64,000 bases of DNA from DASYXT01 sp035934555 (GCA_035934555.1 DASYXT010000135.1:110781-174780), one strand, 5' to 3'; shown: positions 1 to 9,696, counted from the first letter of the stretch. The notes: a model not told the origin generated them from the letters alone. Program-made: numbers and translations.

Positions 1-2565
1 GATCACCACCGGTCCGCCAAACTTCTCCGCGCCCGTCGCGACATCCAGCGCGTGTAACCGGTTAAAGAAGTTCGTCGTACCATTTGCTATCTCCTTGGTG
101 ATCGCCACCACATACAAGGTGCCGCTCACCGGGTCGATCACCGGCGTGCCAGTGATCCCAAGCTCCGGCCCGACAAACCCACCCGCGATGTCCGCCAGGT
201 CCCCCGTCGCGCTGACGGTCGTAATCCCAGCCGCTGGATTGATGAAGCTGACGTGCCACAGTGGCACCGTGTTAACACCGCCGTTATTATCCGCATCGAA
301 CGCATAGACCGAATCGTGCTCAGTGGCGACATACACTACGTTGTGAACGCCGCTGCCGGGAATGGTCACGTTCGGCAAGACCAGCGGCTGGGTGATCGAA
401 TAACCGTCCAAGGACTGCGAGAACAGTTTGCCAAAAGTATTCGTATTAACGTTTGCCAGGGTCAGGCTCGTCTCATTCGTGTTCAAAGCCCCCCGGCTGG
501 CGTCATTCCGGTACGTCAGGACTGACACCAGCGGCGGCGCCGGCGCGTTGGTCAGAGGTGTGATGAAACTGCCGGACGGGGTGGCCCAGGCAACTCCTGC
601 CCCGTTAGCGGCTGCAGCGGTGAAGTACACGGTGCTGTTCGCCGTCAGGCCCGAAACGAGTTGCGCAAACCTCCCCACTTGCGTGCCGAGATTTATGCTG
701 TTTGCCCACGCGCCTGCGTTGTTGCCTCCATCCGCAGGGCCATAATACAACGTGACCGTCGGCGCATCGCCTCCCGTCGAGAGCACCTGGCCCGAAAGCA
801 GCCCCGAACTGGTCGTGATATTTGCCGCCGGCAGATTCGTCACAGTCGCCAAGGTCGCGTTGGCTGTGGTGAACGTTTGCGACGAGCTAGCCCACGCCGT
901 TCCCGCAGAATTAATCGCCACTGCATTAAAATAGTAGGTCGTGTTGACGGCCAAACCGGAGATGGCCGTCGCAAAGTTCCCCGATTGTGCGCCGAGCCAA
1001 ACTTTCTGCGCCCAGGCCGTGGGATTGCTGCCGCCGTCCGCCGGACCGTAGTAAATCAGCACCTCAGGCACATCGCCACCGGTTGCCAGCACATTGCCTT
1101 GAAGCGTCGCGGTTCTCGTGCCAACACCCGCCGCTGGCGAATTGGCAACCGTTGCCAACGAAAAGGGTCCGCCCGCCTGGTTCGCGGGGACACCGCTTAG
1201 GGCGTAAATCGCCGTCGCCCCTGCTCCGGCGGCCTGGCTGAAGGTCAGGCTACCCAAGGGTTTGTTGGCGGCGCCCAGCAACGCCACCAGGTCCAGCGTC
1301 GTTTGGAAAAAGCGCGGGTTGCTCGGCGCACCTTGTAACGAGCCGTTGCTTAAAGTGATCTCCTCGACTCCGCCCAATGCCGGCTCCACATTGGCAAACC
1401 AATCGTACGCATTATAGCTCGTCACCACGCTGGTCCCATCGGTGAAATTGAGCGTCACAGTGGGTGTGCCCCCGCCGCCGGCCGAGTTGGCAAGAATAGT
1501 AATGCTGTTGTAGAGCCCGGGCGAGACGAGCGTCAGATCCCCCCCGTTCGCTCCGGTGTCACTGCTCAGCACCAGCGCGTTATTCCCCGTGTAAGGCTGA
1601 AATTGGAAGGGCGTCCCGTCCACCGCGCTTTGGAACGCTCCGCTTTGCGGCAAACCGTCGGCCGTCCCGGTCAGCCCGTGCTGATAAAATGCCGTCCCCT
1701 GCCCCGGATTTAGTTCCGCGGCATAGAGAGTGTAAGGTGGGCCGGCCGCGGTGTTTTCCACGACCACATCCCGATTGAAGCCAGTCACTGCGATGGGATT
1801 GGCGCCCGAGGCCGGCAGGCCGCTCACGGCGTAAATCGCGGTGGACAACGCGAGGGCTTTGCCAAAGGTGATGCTCGCCAGAGGCTTGTTGGTCGTCCCA
1901 AGGGCCGCGGCCAAGTCAATCGAGGTTTGGTAAAACCGCGGGTTCTCCAGGCCGCTATCCTCGACCCCGGTGGTCACCAAAATGCGGCCCATCCCAAACC
2001 AGCAGACATTGGTACTGCCATTAAACCAGTCCGGGGCGTAATAATTCGTCGTAAACGTCGAGCCATCGGTAAAATTAAACGTCAATAGTCCGGTACCATT
2101 GGTGCCGTTGCCCGAGTGGGCGACGATGGCCACCTTCGCGTAGGTCTGAGGCGTCACCAAAGTGAGCGTGCCACTGGTCAAACCGGTATCGGGACTGAGC
2201 ACCAGCGCGTTGCTCGCGGTGTAGGGCTGAAACTGAAATATCGTGTCGTCCCCGACCATGCTGACGAACATCCCCGACGGCGGCAGGCCCCAGGCGTGCG
2301 GAAACAGCCCGGTTTGGTAAAAGCCCTTGCCTTCACCCGCGTTCATCTCGCTGGCGTAATTCGTGTACGGCGGCCCGACCGCAGTTGCTTCGATCACCAA
2401 ATCCCGGTTCCAACCCGTCACCGCGACGGGGGTCATATTGGTTTGGACCAGGGCGGCGGCGGCAATCTTGCAGCCAAAAAACAGAGCGAGCAGGAAGGAA
2501 CCAGTCGTCAGGAGGGCGGCAGACAGTGCACGGCGCGACTGGCGCAACAACTTAATTCGGTGCAT
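1..2565 (-). CDS. Large secreted protein with duplicated beta domain, fn3-like repeats and PQQ-like beta-propeller (3' end cut off)
   Basis: The frame is open from an ATG at 2565 to the left edge: 855 residues with no stop. The N-terminus is a basic stretch followed by a hydrophobic segment, so export is likely. Residues ~40-250 and ~250-450 are two diverged copies of one module; each opens with P(V/I)AVTG(W/F)NRD and contains FQFQPYT and NPRF(Y/F)QT. Two fn3-like repeats of ~90 residues follow, each with 'YYGPADGG' and ending in 'FTTAN' or similar. The last ~180 residues start a beta-propeller: 'VYVATEHDSVYAFDAD' and 'LHALDVATGAEKFGG' are typical of PQQ-like blades. Family knowledge: such multidomain proteins in Verrucomicrobia and Acidobacteria are surface or secreted proteins of unknown substrate. 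I cannot name a reaction. The C-terminus is outside the window. Confidence 0.75.
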   Translation of the reverse strand, partial: MHRIKLLRQSRRALSAALLTTGSFLLALFFGCKIAAAALVQTNMTPVAVTGWNRDLVIEATAVGPPYTNYASEMNAGEGKGFYQTGLFPHAWGLPPSGMFVSMVGDDTIFQFQPYTASNALVLSPDTGLTSGTLTLVTPQTYAKVAIVAHSGNGTNGTGLLTFNFTDGSTFTTNYYAPDWFNGSTNVCWFGMGRILVTTGVEDSGLENPRFYQTSIDLAAALGTTNKPLASITFGKALALSTAIYAVSGLPASGANPIAVTGFNRDVVVENTAAGPPYTLYAAELNPGQGTAFYQHGLTGTADGLPQSGAFQSAVDGTPFQFQPYTGNNALVLSSDTGANGGDLTLVSPGLYNSITILANSAGGGGTPTVTLNFTDGTSVVTSYNAYDWFANVEPALGGVEEITLSNGSLQGAPSNPRFFQTTLDLVALLGAANKPLGSLTFSQAAGAGATAIYALSGVPANQAGGPFSLATVANSPAAGVGTRTATLQGNVLATGGDVPEVLIYYGPADGGSNPTAWAQKVWLGAQSGNFATAISGLAVNTTYYFNAVAINSAGTAWASSSQTFTTANATLATVTNLPAANITTSSGLLSGQVLSTGGDAPTVTLYYGPADGGNNAGAWANSINLGTQVGRFAQLVSGLTANSTVYFTAAAANGAGVAWATPSGSFITPLTNAPAPPLVSVLTYRNDASRGALNTNETSLTLANVNTNTFGKLFSQSLDGYSITQPLVLPNVTIPGSGVHNVVYVATEHDSVYAFDADNNGGVNTVPLWHVSFINPAAGITTVSATGDLADIAGGFVGPELGITGTPVIDPVSGTLYVVAITKEIANGTTNFFNRLHALDVATGAEKFGGPVVI

Positions 2566-2694
2566 AGGCAATTCTTATCACCAAAATGTGCCGGTGGCCA
2601 GCAATTTTGTCTGCGGAGTTTCGAGATGATTCAGTAGCACAGAGAGAAAACGAACCCGAAATCTCTGCTCCCGCTTTGAGCCGGTTAAACCCCG

Positions 2695-3324
2695 TTATTC
2701 CACAAGGTGGTGCTGGAGCGCGTAACGCATCAGCTCCGAATTATTGCGCATGCCCATTTTCTCGAGGATGCGGGTGCGGTAGGTGCTGATCGTCTTTACG
2801 CTTAGCGAGAGTTCTTCGGCGATTTCGCTGACGGTTTTGCCCGAGGCGATCAGCCGCAGGACCTGGAATTCGCGGTCTGACAGCAGTTCCTGCGGCGGTT
2901 TGTGCGTATCAGCAGCGAGATAAGTGGCCAGTTTTTCGGCCAAGGATGTGCTCACGTAACGCCCCCCGGCCAGAACCTTCTGGATGGCGCCGACCAGTTC
3001 GTCGGCCGCGCTTTCCTTGGTCATATAGCCCGAGGCGCCGCGCTTAAGGACCCGCACGGCGAACTGACTCTCCGGGTGCATGCTCAGCACCAGCACCGGG
3101 AGCCGCGGTTTGGATTTTTTGATCTCCCGCAACACCTCCAACCCGCTGCGCCCGGGCATGGTAATGTCCAGGATCACCACGTCCCAGTTTTCTTTCCAGA
3201 CCAGGTCCAGCGCCTCCTGGGCGTTGCGCGCCTCGCCAAAGGTGGCGCGCTTGAACTCGTCGGCGAGAATGGTTTTAACTCCGTGCCGCACCACGGTGTG
3301 GTCGTCCGCTAGCAATATCTTCAT
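2695..3324 (-). CDS. NarL/FixJ-type response regulator
   Basis: This 209-residue protein has the standard receiver plus LuxR-type HTH layout. The receiver spans ~1-120 with acidic pair D7-D8, phospho-acceptor D53 in 'ILDITMP', the conserved S/T in 'LVLSMH' and K in 'MTKES'. The HTH covers ~145-205 with 'LSDREFQVLRLIASGKTVSEIAEELSLSVKTISTY' character. It should be phosphorylated by the kinase encoded just upstream, whose 3' end overlaps its start by 50 nt, and then act as a transcription factor. The start is placed at MKILLADDH because that is where receiver homology begins. Its targets cannot be read from the sequence; the large secreted protein gene downstream on the same strand is a possible one by proximity only. 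Confidence 0.93.
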   Translation of the reverse strand: MKILLADDHTVVRHGVKTILADEFKRATFGEARNAQEALDLVWKENWDVVILDITMPGRSGLEVLREIKKSKPRLPVLVLSMHPESQFAVRVLKRGASGYMTKESAADELVGAIQKVLAGGRYVSTSLAEKLATYLAADTHKPPQELLSDREFQVLRLIASGKTVSEIAEELSLSVKTISTYRTRILEKMGMRNNSELMRYALQHHLVE

Positions 3325-4429
3325 GATTCGATTGAGCCGGTGCGTGAGAAACCTGCCGCTGGATGGGAATGGATACCTTCACGCGCGTGCCGCTGTCGCG
3401 CGCCAGCCGCCCGATGCGAAAGATCCCGCCCAGCAACGCCGCTCGCTCCCGCATCCCCAGCAGGCCCATGGACCGCGGGTTGCTGATGTCGCCCCGTGTG
3501 ATGCCCCGCCCGTTGTCTTTGATCTCCATGGTGATGCGGCCATCGGATTCCTTCAAATTGACCTCGACTTGAGTAGCCCCGGCGTGCCGGATGACATTGG
3601 TCATTGTTTCCTGGAAAATGCGAAATAAAGTGGTGCTAAGGTTCTGTTCCAGCAAGCGGTCGCCAAGGCCGGAGCGAACCTCGCATTTGATCCCGGTCCG
3701 ATTCTGAAATTCATTCGCCTGCCATTCCAGCGTGGCGACCAACCCCAGATGATCCAGCACCGCGGGCCGCAATTCGCTCGAGATGCGGCGCACCGTCTGG
3801 ATGGTCGAATCAATGTGGGACGACAGCTCGCGAATCTTCTCGACCAGGGGCTTGAGTTCGCGCGGCAACTTGCCCGCCAGCCAGGACAAATCCAGTTTGC
3901 AACTCGTCAGCGCCTGGCCTAATTCGTCGTGGACTTCGCGCGCAATCCGCGTGCGCTCCTCCTCGCGCACCCGCTGCAGGTAAACCGACAGGGCCCGGAG
4001 CTGCTCATGGGATTCGCGCAACTGCTCCTCCGCCCGCCGGTGTTGGGCGCGTTCCTCCGCTTCGCGCAAGGCGCGGTTGACCGCCGGCATCAACCGCGAC
4101 AGCCGCGTCTTAAGGACGTAATCGGTCGCGCCGCTCTTCAGCGTTTCGATTGCGACTTCCTCGCCCATCGTGCCGGTAACAAAAATGAACGGCGTATCGG
4201 GACATTTTTCGCGCGCGATCTCCAGCGCATCGTGGCCGTTGAACCCGGGCAGCGAATAATCCGAAAGGATTAGCGACGGCACGCCCTCTTCGAGGGCTTG
4301 CTCGTAATCCTGGCGGCTCTCGACCCGTTCCATGGAAAAATGCAGCCCGCCCTTGCGGAGAGCGAATTTCGTCAACTCGGCGTCCGCCGCGTCATCCTCA
4401 ACCATCAAGATTTGTATGTCCTTCTTCAC
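3275..4429 (-). CDS. Receiver domain fused to HisKA_3 histidine kinase
   Basis: The 384-residue protein begins with a receiver domain (acidic residues E11-D12-D13, phospho-acceptor D57 in 'ILSDYSLPG'). A coiled-coil linker (~115-160) follows, then a HisKA_3 dimerisation box around H167 ('AREVHDELGQAL'), and a HATPase_c domain with 'NVIRHAGAT', 'DNGRGI' and 'GLLGMRERA'. It has no membrane segment or sensor domain, so it is probably a cytoplasmic relay kinase that receives phosphate or binds a partner through its own receiver. It partners with the NarL-type regulator that overlaps its 3' end. This inverted receiver-kinase order is known in multi-component relays; the upstream sensor is not obvious here. 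Confidence 0.92.
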   Translation of the reverse strand: MKKDIQILMVEDDAADAELTKFALRKGGLHFSMERVESRQDYEQALEEGVPSLILSDYSLPGFNGHDALEIAREKCPDTPFIFVTGTMGEEVAIETLKSGATDYVLKTRLSRLMPAVNRALREAEERAQHRRAEEQLRESHEQLRALSVYLQRVREEERTRIAREVHDELGQALTSCKLDLSWLAGKLPRELKPLVEKIRELSSHIDSTIQTVRRISSELRPAVLDHLGLVATLEWQANEFQNRTGIKCEVRSGLGDRLLEQNLSTTLFRIFQETMTNVIRHAGATQVEVNLKESDGRITMEIKDNGRGITRGDISNPRSMGLLGMRERAALLGGIFRIGRLARDSGTRVKVSIPIQRQVSHAPAQSNHEDIASGRPHRGAARS

Positions 4430-4544
4430 AGCCGGATTTCATTGGCCAAACCTGGACACAGCCCACCGCCGGTCGGGATTCAACCCACCCTAATATGGCT
4501 GTACCTGCGACGCAGAGGCAAGTGGAAGGAAAGGATGAATGACG

Positions 4545-4576
4545 AATTAAAAAGCCCCGCACCGCGGGTACGGTGC
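4545..4576 (-). terminator. Rho-independent terminator after the serpin gene
   Basis: On the minus strand, GCACCG-loop-CGGTGC (4559-4576) is followed by GGGGC and a run of five T (4549-4553). It lies ~25 bp past the serpin stop codon and ~115 bp before the receiver-kinase start, so it separates the two transcripts. Confidence 0.6.
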
Positions 4577-4599
4577 CTTGGGCCTTCATACTTCATCCT

Positions 4600-5811
4600 T
4601 TATCCAACCGGATTCATCACCCGTCCGAGGAACAGCAGCGACCCGCTCCGATTATCACGAATTAAAAAAATGAAGGGGTGATCCGCCCGAAACACCACCG
4701 GCGGCGGTTGGCGCTGCACTGCCGTCATCCGCATAACCCCGACCGTCGCCGCGGCAGCCTCAGTGCCCTGCTCATTGACTTCCACCCAGGCTTTGTGGAT
4801 CAGGTCCGAAACGTACAGGTCCCGCTGCCCGTCTATCCCTGAGAAATCTGCGCCCGGGTGAAACGCATCCGGCATCCCCATTGTCCCCAATTGCTGCGCC
4901 AGCTCGAAACTGGACTGCAACTTAAAGCGGGGCAGGAAGAGATCGACTTTGCGAATGGTAATTTGGTTCTCCCATTGGCGCAGGTTGGCGGCGGTAAGCG
5001 CTTGGCCCAGTTGTTCAATCCCCTCCACCTGCCGTGGCAGCAGCACCATCATCTCCAGCGCGTTTCCAGCATACGGAATTTCAACTCCCTGGAAGAGGTC
5101 CGTTTCCAGGTAGCGCAACTCGTCCTGATGGTGCATCAACAGCGCTTGCACGTCCCCGGCGTCGCTGGTGCGAAACGGCTGCATTGAGGTTGCATTCGTG
5201 TTAAAGGTGTTGGCCCAGGTGCCCTTGAAGTAAATCGCGTTGGCGAGGACCAATCGCGTCGAAGCGTCCGGTATTCCGGCAGGCAGAATATCCTGAATCC
5301 GACCCTGGGTTTTGTCTGCGACCCAGTGATTGATGTCGTGCCGAACGGCCTCCGCCTGTGTGCGAAAATCCGCCTGGTTCACCTGGGCGCCAAACTCCCG
5401 CTCCGCGATGCGCAAAAACGACGGCAGGAATGGATGCCCTTGTTGGGTCCAGAGCGCATTGGCGGCTCGGAGCTGAATGTTCGTTTGCTGCTCAGCCTGG
5501 TTGAGCTGGCGTTGCAAGGCGAACAGCTCCCGATGAAGTTGGTGTTGGTCCAGCGGAAAATGCAGCACGGTGGCCATTTGCGTTTCCGTTTGGCCGCGCG
5601 CGCCGGCATAAATCATCGCCAGGCATGTCGAGATGCTGTAGGGCGACAGAAACAGGTTTCCCGCCCCCGGCCGCAGTTGTTGATACAGCTCCAAGCCGAA
5701 GGCGGTGTTGGCTTGGGCGAGCGCGTTGGTGTGGACCGACTGCGCGGCGGCGGAGCTGGACAGCAGCAGCGCGGGAAGGAGCGGCGAAATCAGAAGCTGA
5801 ACCCTTTTCAT
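4600..5811 (-). CDS. Secreted serpin (serine/cysteine protease inhibitor)
   Basis: At 403 residues this is a full-length serpin. An N-terminal signal peptide (basic MKR, hydrophobic core, cleavage near SAAAQ) predicts export. Serpin core motifs are visible: 'NLFLSPYSISTCLAMIYAGA' near 50, 'LVLANAIYFKGTWANTF' near 190, and the C-terminal 'DHPFIFLIRDNRSGSLLFLGRV'. The reactive-centre-loop hinge at ~344-357 reads E-x-x-EQGTEAAAATVG, with the small-residue run that marks inhibitory serpins able to insert the loop. Counting from the conserved P15 Gly (349) puts P1 near Thr363, so the target protease is not obvious. A terminator follows the gene. Bacterial serpins are known but patchy, and transfer or defence against host or predator proteases is plausible. 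Confidence 0.93.
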   Translation of the reverse strand: MKRVQLLISPLLPALLLSSSAAAQSVHTNALAQANTAFGLELYQQLRPGAGNLFLSPYSISTCLAMIYAGARGQTETQMATVLHFPLDQHQLHRELFALQRQLNQAEQQTNIQLRAANALWTQQGHPFLPSFLRIAEREFGAQVNQADFRTQAEAVRHDINHWVADKTQGRIQDILPAGIPDASTRLVLANAIYFKGTWANTFNTNATSMQPFRTSDAGDVQALLMHHQDELRYLETDLFQGVEIPYAGNALEMMVLLPRQVEGIEQLGQALTAANLRQWENQITIRKVDLFLPRFKLQSSFELAQQLGTMGMPDAFHPGADFSGIDGQRDLYVSDLIHKAWVEVNEQGTEAAAATVGVMRMTAVQRQPPPVVFRADHPFIFLIRDNRSGSLLFLGRVMNPVG

Positions 5812-5921
5812 ACGTGCCTGGCCCTTTCAGGTCCGCAATGCGGAACCAGAGGATACTTAACCGCGCCGACCCAGCCCCGCAAGCCCGAAGTCAACCAGCG
5901 GGCCGGGTCCCCCGTGAGGGC

Positions 5922-8900
5922 CTACTGCGCTACCCGATAAAAACGCGCAGGGTCGGTTGGACTGCTGTTCGTGTAAATGAACACGCCGCCGCTTTGCTGA
6001 TTGGTGAGGAGCGGCACCCAGTCCACCAGGTTGCTGGAGGTTTGCACCACATAGCTCCGTCCATCCACACCCTGGAACTGAAACGTGAACTGCCCATTGG
6101 CAATGGGTCCGGTGGTTAGCACAATCGGCGCAGCGAATGGCGTTGCAGCGACCGCTGCCGAAACCGGGCTTTGCCCACTGAGGTTTGCGGCAGCAACGAC
6201 ATAATAATACGTCGTGCCGTTGAGCAACCCGGTATCGGTGAACGTAGTGCCGGTGCATGTGGCCACCACTGTATAAGGTCCTCCGGCGCTGGTCGCGCGC
6301 GCTACCTGGTAGGTCGCCGCGCCCGCGCTGGGGTTCCATGTCAATGATACCTGAGAATCGCCGGCGGTAGGGTTCAAGTTCGCTGGCGTTGCGGGGATGG
6401 AACCGCCCAGGATTTGGCAGGAGGACATGGCGTCATTCAGGCCGCTATAGGCCGTGAAGTTTGGCGTGTCATTGGTTAGTATCCAGGATTGGCCGGTGAA
6501 TCCGTCATTTTGAAAGACCCTCGCGGTCCAACCGGCAGGAATGCGGCAGGAGGATGCTGAGTCATTAGGGCTTCCCGCTGCCTGTAATTGGGCCAGAGTG
6601 TAGTTGCCTGCCCCAAGCACGTGGCTGGCAGCCCCGCCATAATTGATATCAACAAAGAACACGACTCCATGCCCGGGCGTGACGGCAATCTCCGCCGAAT
6701 TCGAGCTTTCATTGGTAAAATTCAGCGCGGAGACCACATAATAATAGGTGGTGCCGTTGGTCAGGCCGGCATCTGAGTAGGCGCTGGTGAACGGGCTGCC
6801 GACCACCGTATAAGGGCCCCCGGTGGTGTTCGCTCGTTTTACATTGTAACTGGAGGCGCCTAAAACCGAACCCCAGGACAACTGCACCTGCCCGTCGCCG
6901 GGCACACCCGCCAGGCCGGTGGGAGTGGTTGGCGGGGCATCCCCGGCATGCATGGCGGTGTTGATCTCCGGCAGGCTCAGCGCCCGGTTATAAACCCGCA
7001 CCTCATCCAAAACCCCGTTGAAGTAATCGCCCATCGCGGTGCTGCCGTTCTTGGTGCCAATCGTGAGCGGGTCGGTGGTGATGGTGATAGTGCCGCCGGC
7101 TGCCTGCGCTACTTCGATCTGCCCATTGGTATATATTGTCATAGTGGCGCCATTCCACGTTGCGGCCAGATAGATCCAAACATTCGTAGGCGGGAGCGGC
7201 GCCGTGACCGTGTTAACGCCATTAAGATGGAACTTCAGCACTCCATTCTCTGCAAGGAACCGGTACTGATTATCTGAATTGCCTTTCTGCAAAATTCGCC
7301 GGTTCCCCCCCCAATCGGCGGCGTTGACCCACGCCGCCAGCGTGATCGCGCTCGAGGGATTGAGGCTGCCCGCGTTAGCCACGGTGACGTATTGCTGGTT
7401 GGTGGCATCGAATGCCAATGCCGCCGAGCCAATCCGCCCCGGCAGAACCCATGTCGGCGCGTTCACCAGCGTCCCCGTGTTGTTGTTACCCGATGAATCT
7501 GCGGTCGAGGTGCCGACGCCCTCGTCAAAATGCCAGTCCGCTACCAGCCCGCCAAGCACGTCCGCCAGCGCTGAGGGCGTTGCGAAAACCTGCACCGAGT
7601 CGGGGCTTTCCCCTCCATCGCTCACCGCGGAGACCCTGTAGTAATATAAGGTTCCGGCCACAACATTCGTATCGTTGTAATCGGTGTTCGAGCGGACCGC
7701 GATGGTCGTGTAGGGGCCACCATTGATTGTGGAGCGCTTCACGTTGTAGCTCATGGCGCCCGGCGCGGCGCTCCAGAACAGGCTCACGCCCGGGTAACTG
7801 TCAGGCCCGGCAACCAGCCCCGTCGGCGCGGGCGGAGGACCGAACGGCGCAGCCGCCAGTTGCGCCGAGTAAGCGCTGGGCCCGCCGCTCCCTACTGCGC
7901 TCACCACGTAGTAATAGGTGATGCCGTTGGTCAAGCCGGTGTCGGTGTAATTGGTTCCGGTTACGGTGGCAACCGTGATGAAGTAAGCACCGCTGGTGTT
8001 CGAGCGCTTCAAGGTATAGCTGGTCGCACCGGGAACCGCATTCCAGCTCAGGCCGAGTTGCGTGTTGCCGATCACCGCGGTCAACCCGGTCGGCGCGGCG
8101 GGAGGCGCGTAAGTGAAGGTTTGCGGCGCCGACGCATTGCCGTTGGCGGTGACGACCAGCGAATAGGTGCCGGGCGGCAGGTTGGGCGGCAAACTGAATT
8201 GCGTGCTGACTGGTCGCGTGCCGGTCATCACGCTGGTGCTGCTCCAGGAATAAGTGCGCGCGTAATAGACCTGGCCCGTCACGCTATTGGTCATCCGAAT
8301 AAGCGGATAGTTGCTGTCCATCTGCCAATCGTCCCCGTAAGCCGCGCCTGAGGAAATGCCGTTAAGCCCCGTGCCCAGCACGTGGTAGGAGCCGTCCGCG
8401 CTCTCGGTGATGCTCGTAATCGCGGGCTGGCCCGCGGGCAACGGCACGCCAGCCGGTGTATATATGTAAAGCTGGGTGCTGCCCTGGCCGGCGATGTAAA
8501 GCACGCCACCATCGGGCAACTGCAGCATGCTCGTGGCGAACGGGGCCGTATTCAATGTCGTGCCCGTCGGCGCGCTGACCTGCGTAAAAGCGTTCGCGGT
8601 ATAATCGTATTCGTAGAAATACGTCGGACCGTTATAGCCGTTGGTCGGGCCCAGCGCGCAAAGAATTTTGCCGTTGTTCATCATCGCCGCCGGCGCATCC
8701 ACCGCGCCCAACCCGGTGCCGCTGAAGACCATTTCCGGACCCGCCACCCAAGTGCCCGCGGCAGTCACCGTGCTGCCGGGAGTGTAAGTCGCCGTGTGTG
8801 TCGTGCCGCCGATGTAGAATGCGTTGCCGTTCGGCAACACGAAACCTGCCCCCATCTCCCCGCCATACCCGTAGAGCTCCACCGGGACATTCCCGTCGCT

Positions 8901-9551
8901 ATACCACGCATTCAATGTCGGCGAGTAATGCTCCGACTGCACTCCAAACGCATCGACGGTCAGAACGCAATCGTTGGTAAGTTTCACCCAGCAAGCCTCG
9001 TTCTGATTGCGCGCCGACGGCCCCGCCGTAATGCTGTTCAGCGCGGGGTTGTAAATCCAGGTTCCATCGCCGGTCGTGCCCTGCAAGACGTTGCCGTTGG
9101 GCAAAATCTTGGACACGGCATCCGAATAGGCCGGGTCGCTTGCCGGCCGTGGAATCACGCTCCACGCGTTCAGCAGCGAGTTGTAAAGTTCAGCCTCATC
9201 TTTGCCGGTGCCGTATTCGCCCCCGGCCACATACAGATTGCCGCTGGTCAGCACGTCCGACGAATAAAACAGCCGGCTGTACTTCGTCGAGGCCAGCACC
9301 GTCCAGGTCCCATTGACGTAACTCCCCCGGCTGTCGGGCGTGAGCCGATACCAACCGCTGCCGCCGTCGCCGCACATCACCGTGCCATCACTCAGCAGGA
9401 GCGCATTGTTCAGGCCTGCCGGAGGCGGATGAACCAAGGCCGCCCAGGTGCCGGCGGCACGAACCGAGCCGGCCAACCCCAGCCAAAGCAACGGAATCAG
9501 CAGGGAAGCTGGAATTCGACACAACGAGTGCTTATGCAGAGGATTAGTCAT
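5922..9551 (-). CDS. Secreted Kelch / fn3 / LamG / beta-gamma-crystallin multidomain protein
   Basis: The 1209-residue protein has a signal peptide (~1-33). The rough domain order is: Kelch or galactose-oxidase-like propeller with 'VAGGEYGTGK' (33-370); an immunoglobulin-like early-set domain with 'GDDWQMDSN' (375-485); two fn3 repeats (487-660) with 'YYYVVSA'; a LamG/concanavalin domain (668-870) with 'GLVADWHFDEG' and 'GVLDEVRVYNRALS'; an fn3 (875-960); a beta/gamma-crystallin domain (963-1050) with 'NYGGAASHVLGAGNYTLAQL'; an fn3; and a C-terminal domain ending in 'DPARFYRVAQ'. LamG and crystallin modules commonly bind glycans and calcium, so a cell-surface or matrix role is likely. The Kelch copper-ligand residues of galactose oxidase are not clearly present, so I do not call it an oxidase. 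Its N-terminal ~480 residues resemble those of the gene at 31033-34824. Confidence 0.85.
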   Translation of the reverse strand: MTNPLHKHSLCRIPASLLIPLLWLGLAGSVRAAGTWAALVHPPPAGLNNALLLSDGTVMCGDGGSGWYRLTPDSRGSYVNGTWTVLASTKYSRLFYSSDVLTSGNLYVAGGEYGTGKDEAELYNSLLNAWSVIPRPASDPAYSDAVSKILPNGNVLQGTTGDGTWIYNPALNSITAGPSARNQNEACWVKLTNDCVLTVDAFGVQSEHYSPTLNAWYSDGNVPVELYGYGGEMGAGFVLPNGNAFYIGGTTHTATYTPGSTVTAAGTWVAGPEMVFSGTGLGAVDAPAAMMNNGKILCALGPTNGYNGPTYFYEYDYTANAFTQVSAPTGTTLNTAPFATSMLQLPDGGVLYIAGQGSTQLYIYTPAGVPLPAGQPAITSITESADGSYHVLGTGLNGISSGAAYGDDWQMDSNYPLIRMTNSVTGQVYYARTYSWSSTSVMTGTRPVSTQFSLPPNLPPGTYSLVVTANGNASAPQTFTYAPPAAPTGLTAVIGNTQLGLSWNAVPGATSYTLKRSNTSGAYFITVATVTGTNYTDTGLTNGITYYYVVSAVGSGGPSAYSAQLAAAPFGPPPAPTGLVAGPDSYPGVSLFWSAAPGAMSYNVKRSTINGGPYTTIAVRSNTDYNDTNVVAGTLYYYRVSAVSDGGESPDSVQVFATPSALADVLGGLVADWHFDEGVGTSTADSSGNNNTGTLVNAPTWVLPGRIGSAALAFDATNQQYVTVANAGSLNPSSAITLAAWVNAADWGGNRRILQKGNSDNQYRFLAENGVLKFHLNGVNTVTAPLPPTNVWIYLAATWNGATMTIYTNGQIEVAQAAGGTITITTDPLTIGTKNGSTAMGDYFNGVLDEVRVYNRALSLPEINTAMHAGDAPPTTPTGLAGVPGDGQVQLSWGSVLGASSYNVKRANTTGGPYTVVGSPFTSAYSDAGLTNGTTYYYVVSALNFTNESSNSAEIAVTPGHGVVFFVDINYGGAASHVLGAGNYTLAQLQAAGSPNDSASSCRIPAGWTARVFQNDGFTGQSWILTNDTPNFTAYSGLNDAMSSCQILGGSIPATPANLNPTAGDSQVSLTWNPSAGAATYQVARATSAGGPYTVVATCTGTTFTDTGLLNGTTYYYVVAAANLSGQSPVSAAVAATPFAAPIVLTTGPIANGQFTFQFQGVDGRSYVVQTSSNLVDWVPLLTNQQSGGVFIYTNSSPTDPARFYRVAQ

Positions 9552-9696
9552 AGGTTTTTGCGGCGAACTTTGCCGGGGTCCTTATCGCATGCCTGGGAAT
9601 TTAATTCGCTCCACTCTAAAACAGGGGCTTCAGAATGCCAAATCAATTCGCAGGAACCTTCAAGAAATGGCACGTCAGGGACCGCTCTCCGGTCCC

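Noticed and set aside
5922..9551. Galactose oxidase assignment
   Set aside because: The Kelch plus early-set layout matches, but I could not identify the copper-ligand and Tyr-Cys cofactor residues.
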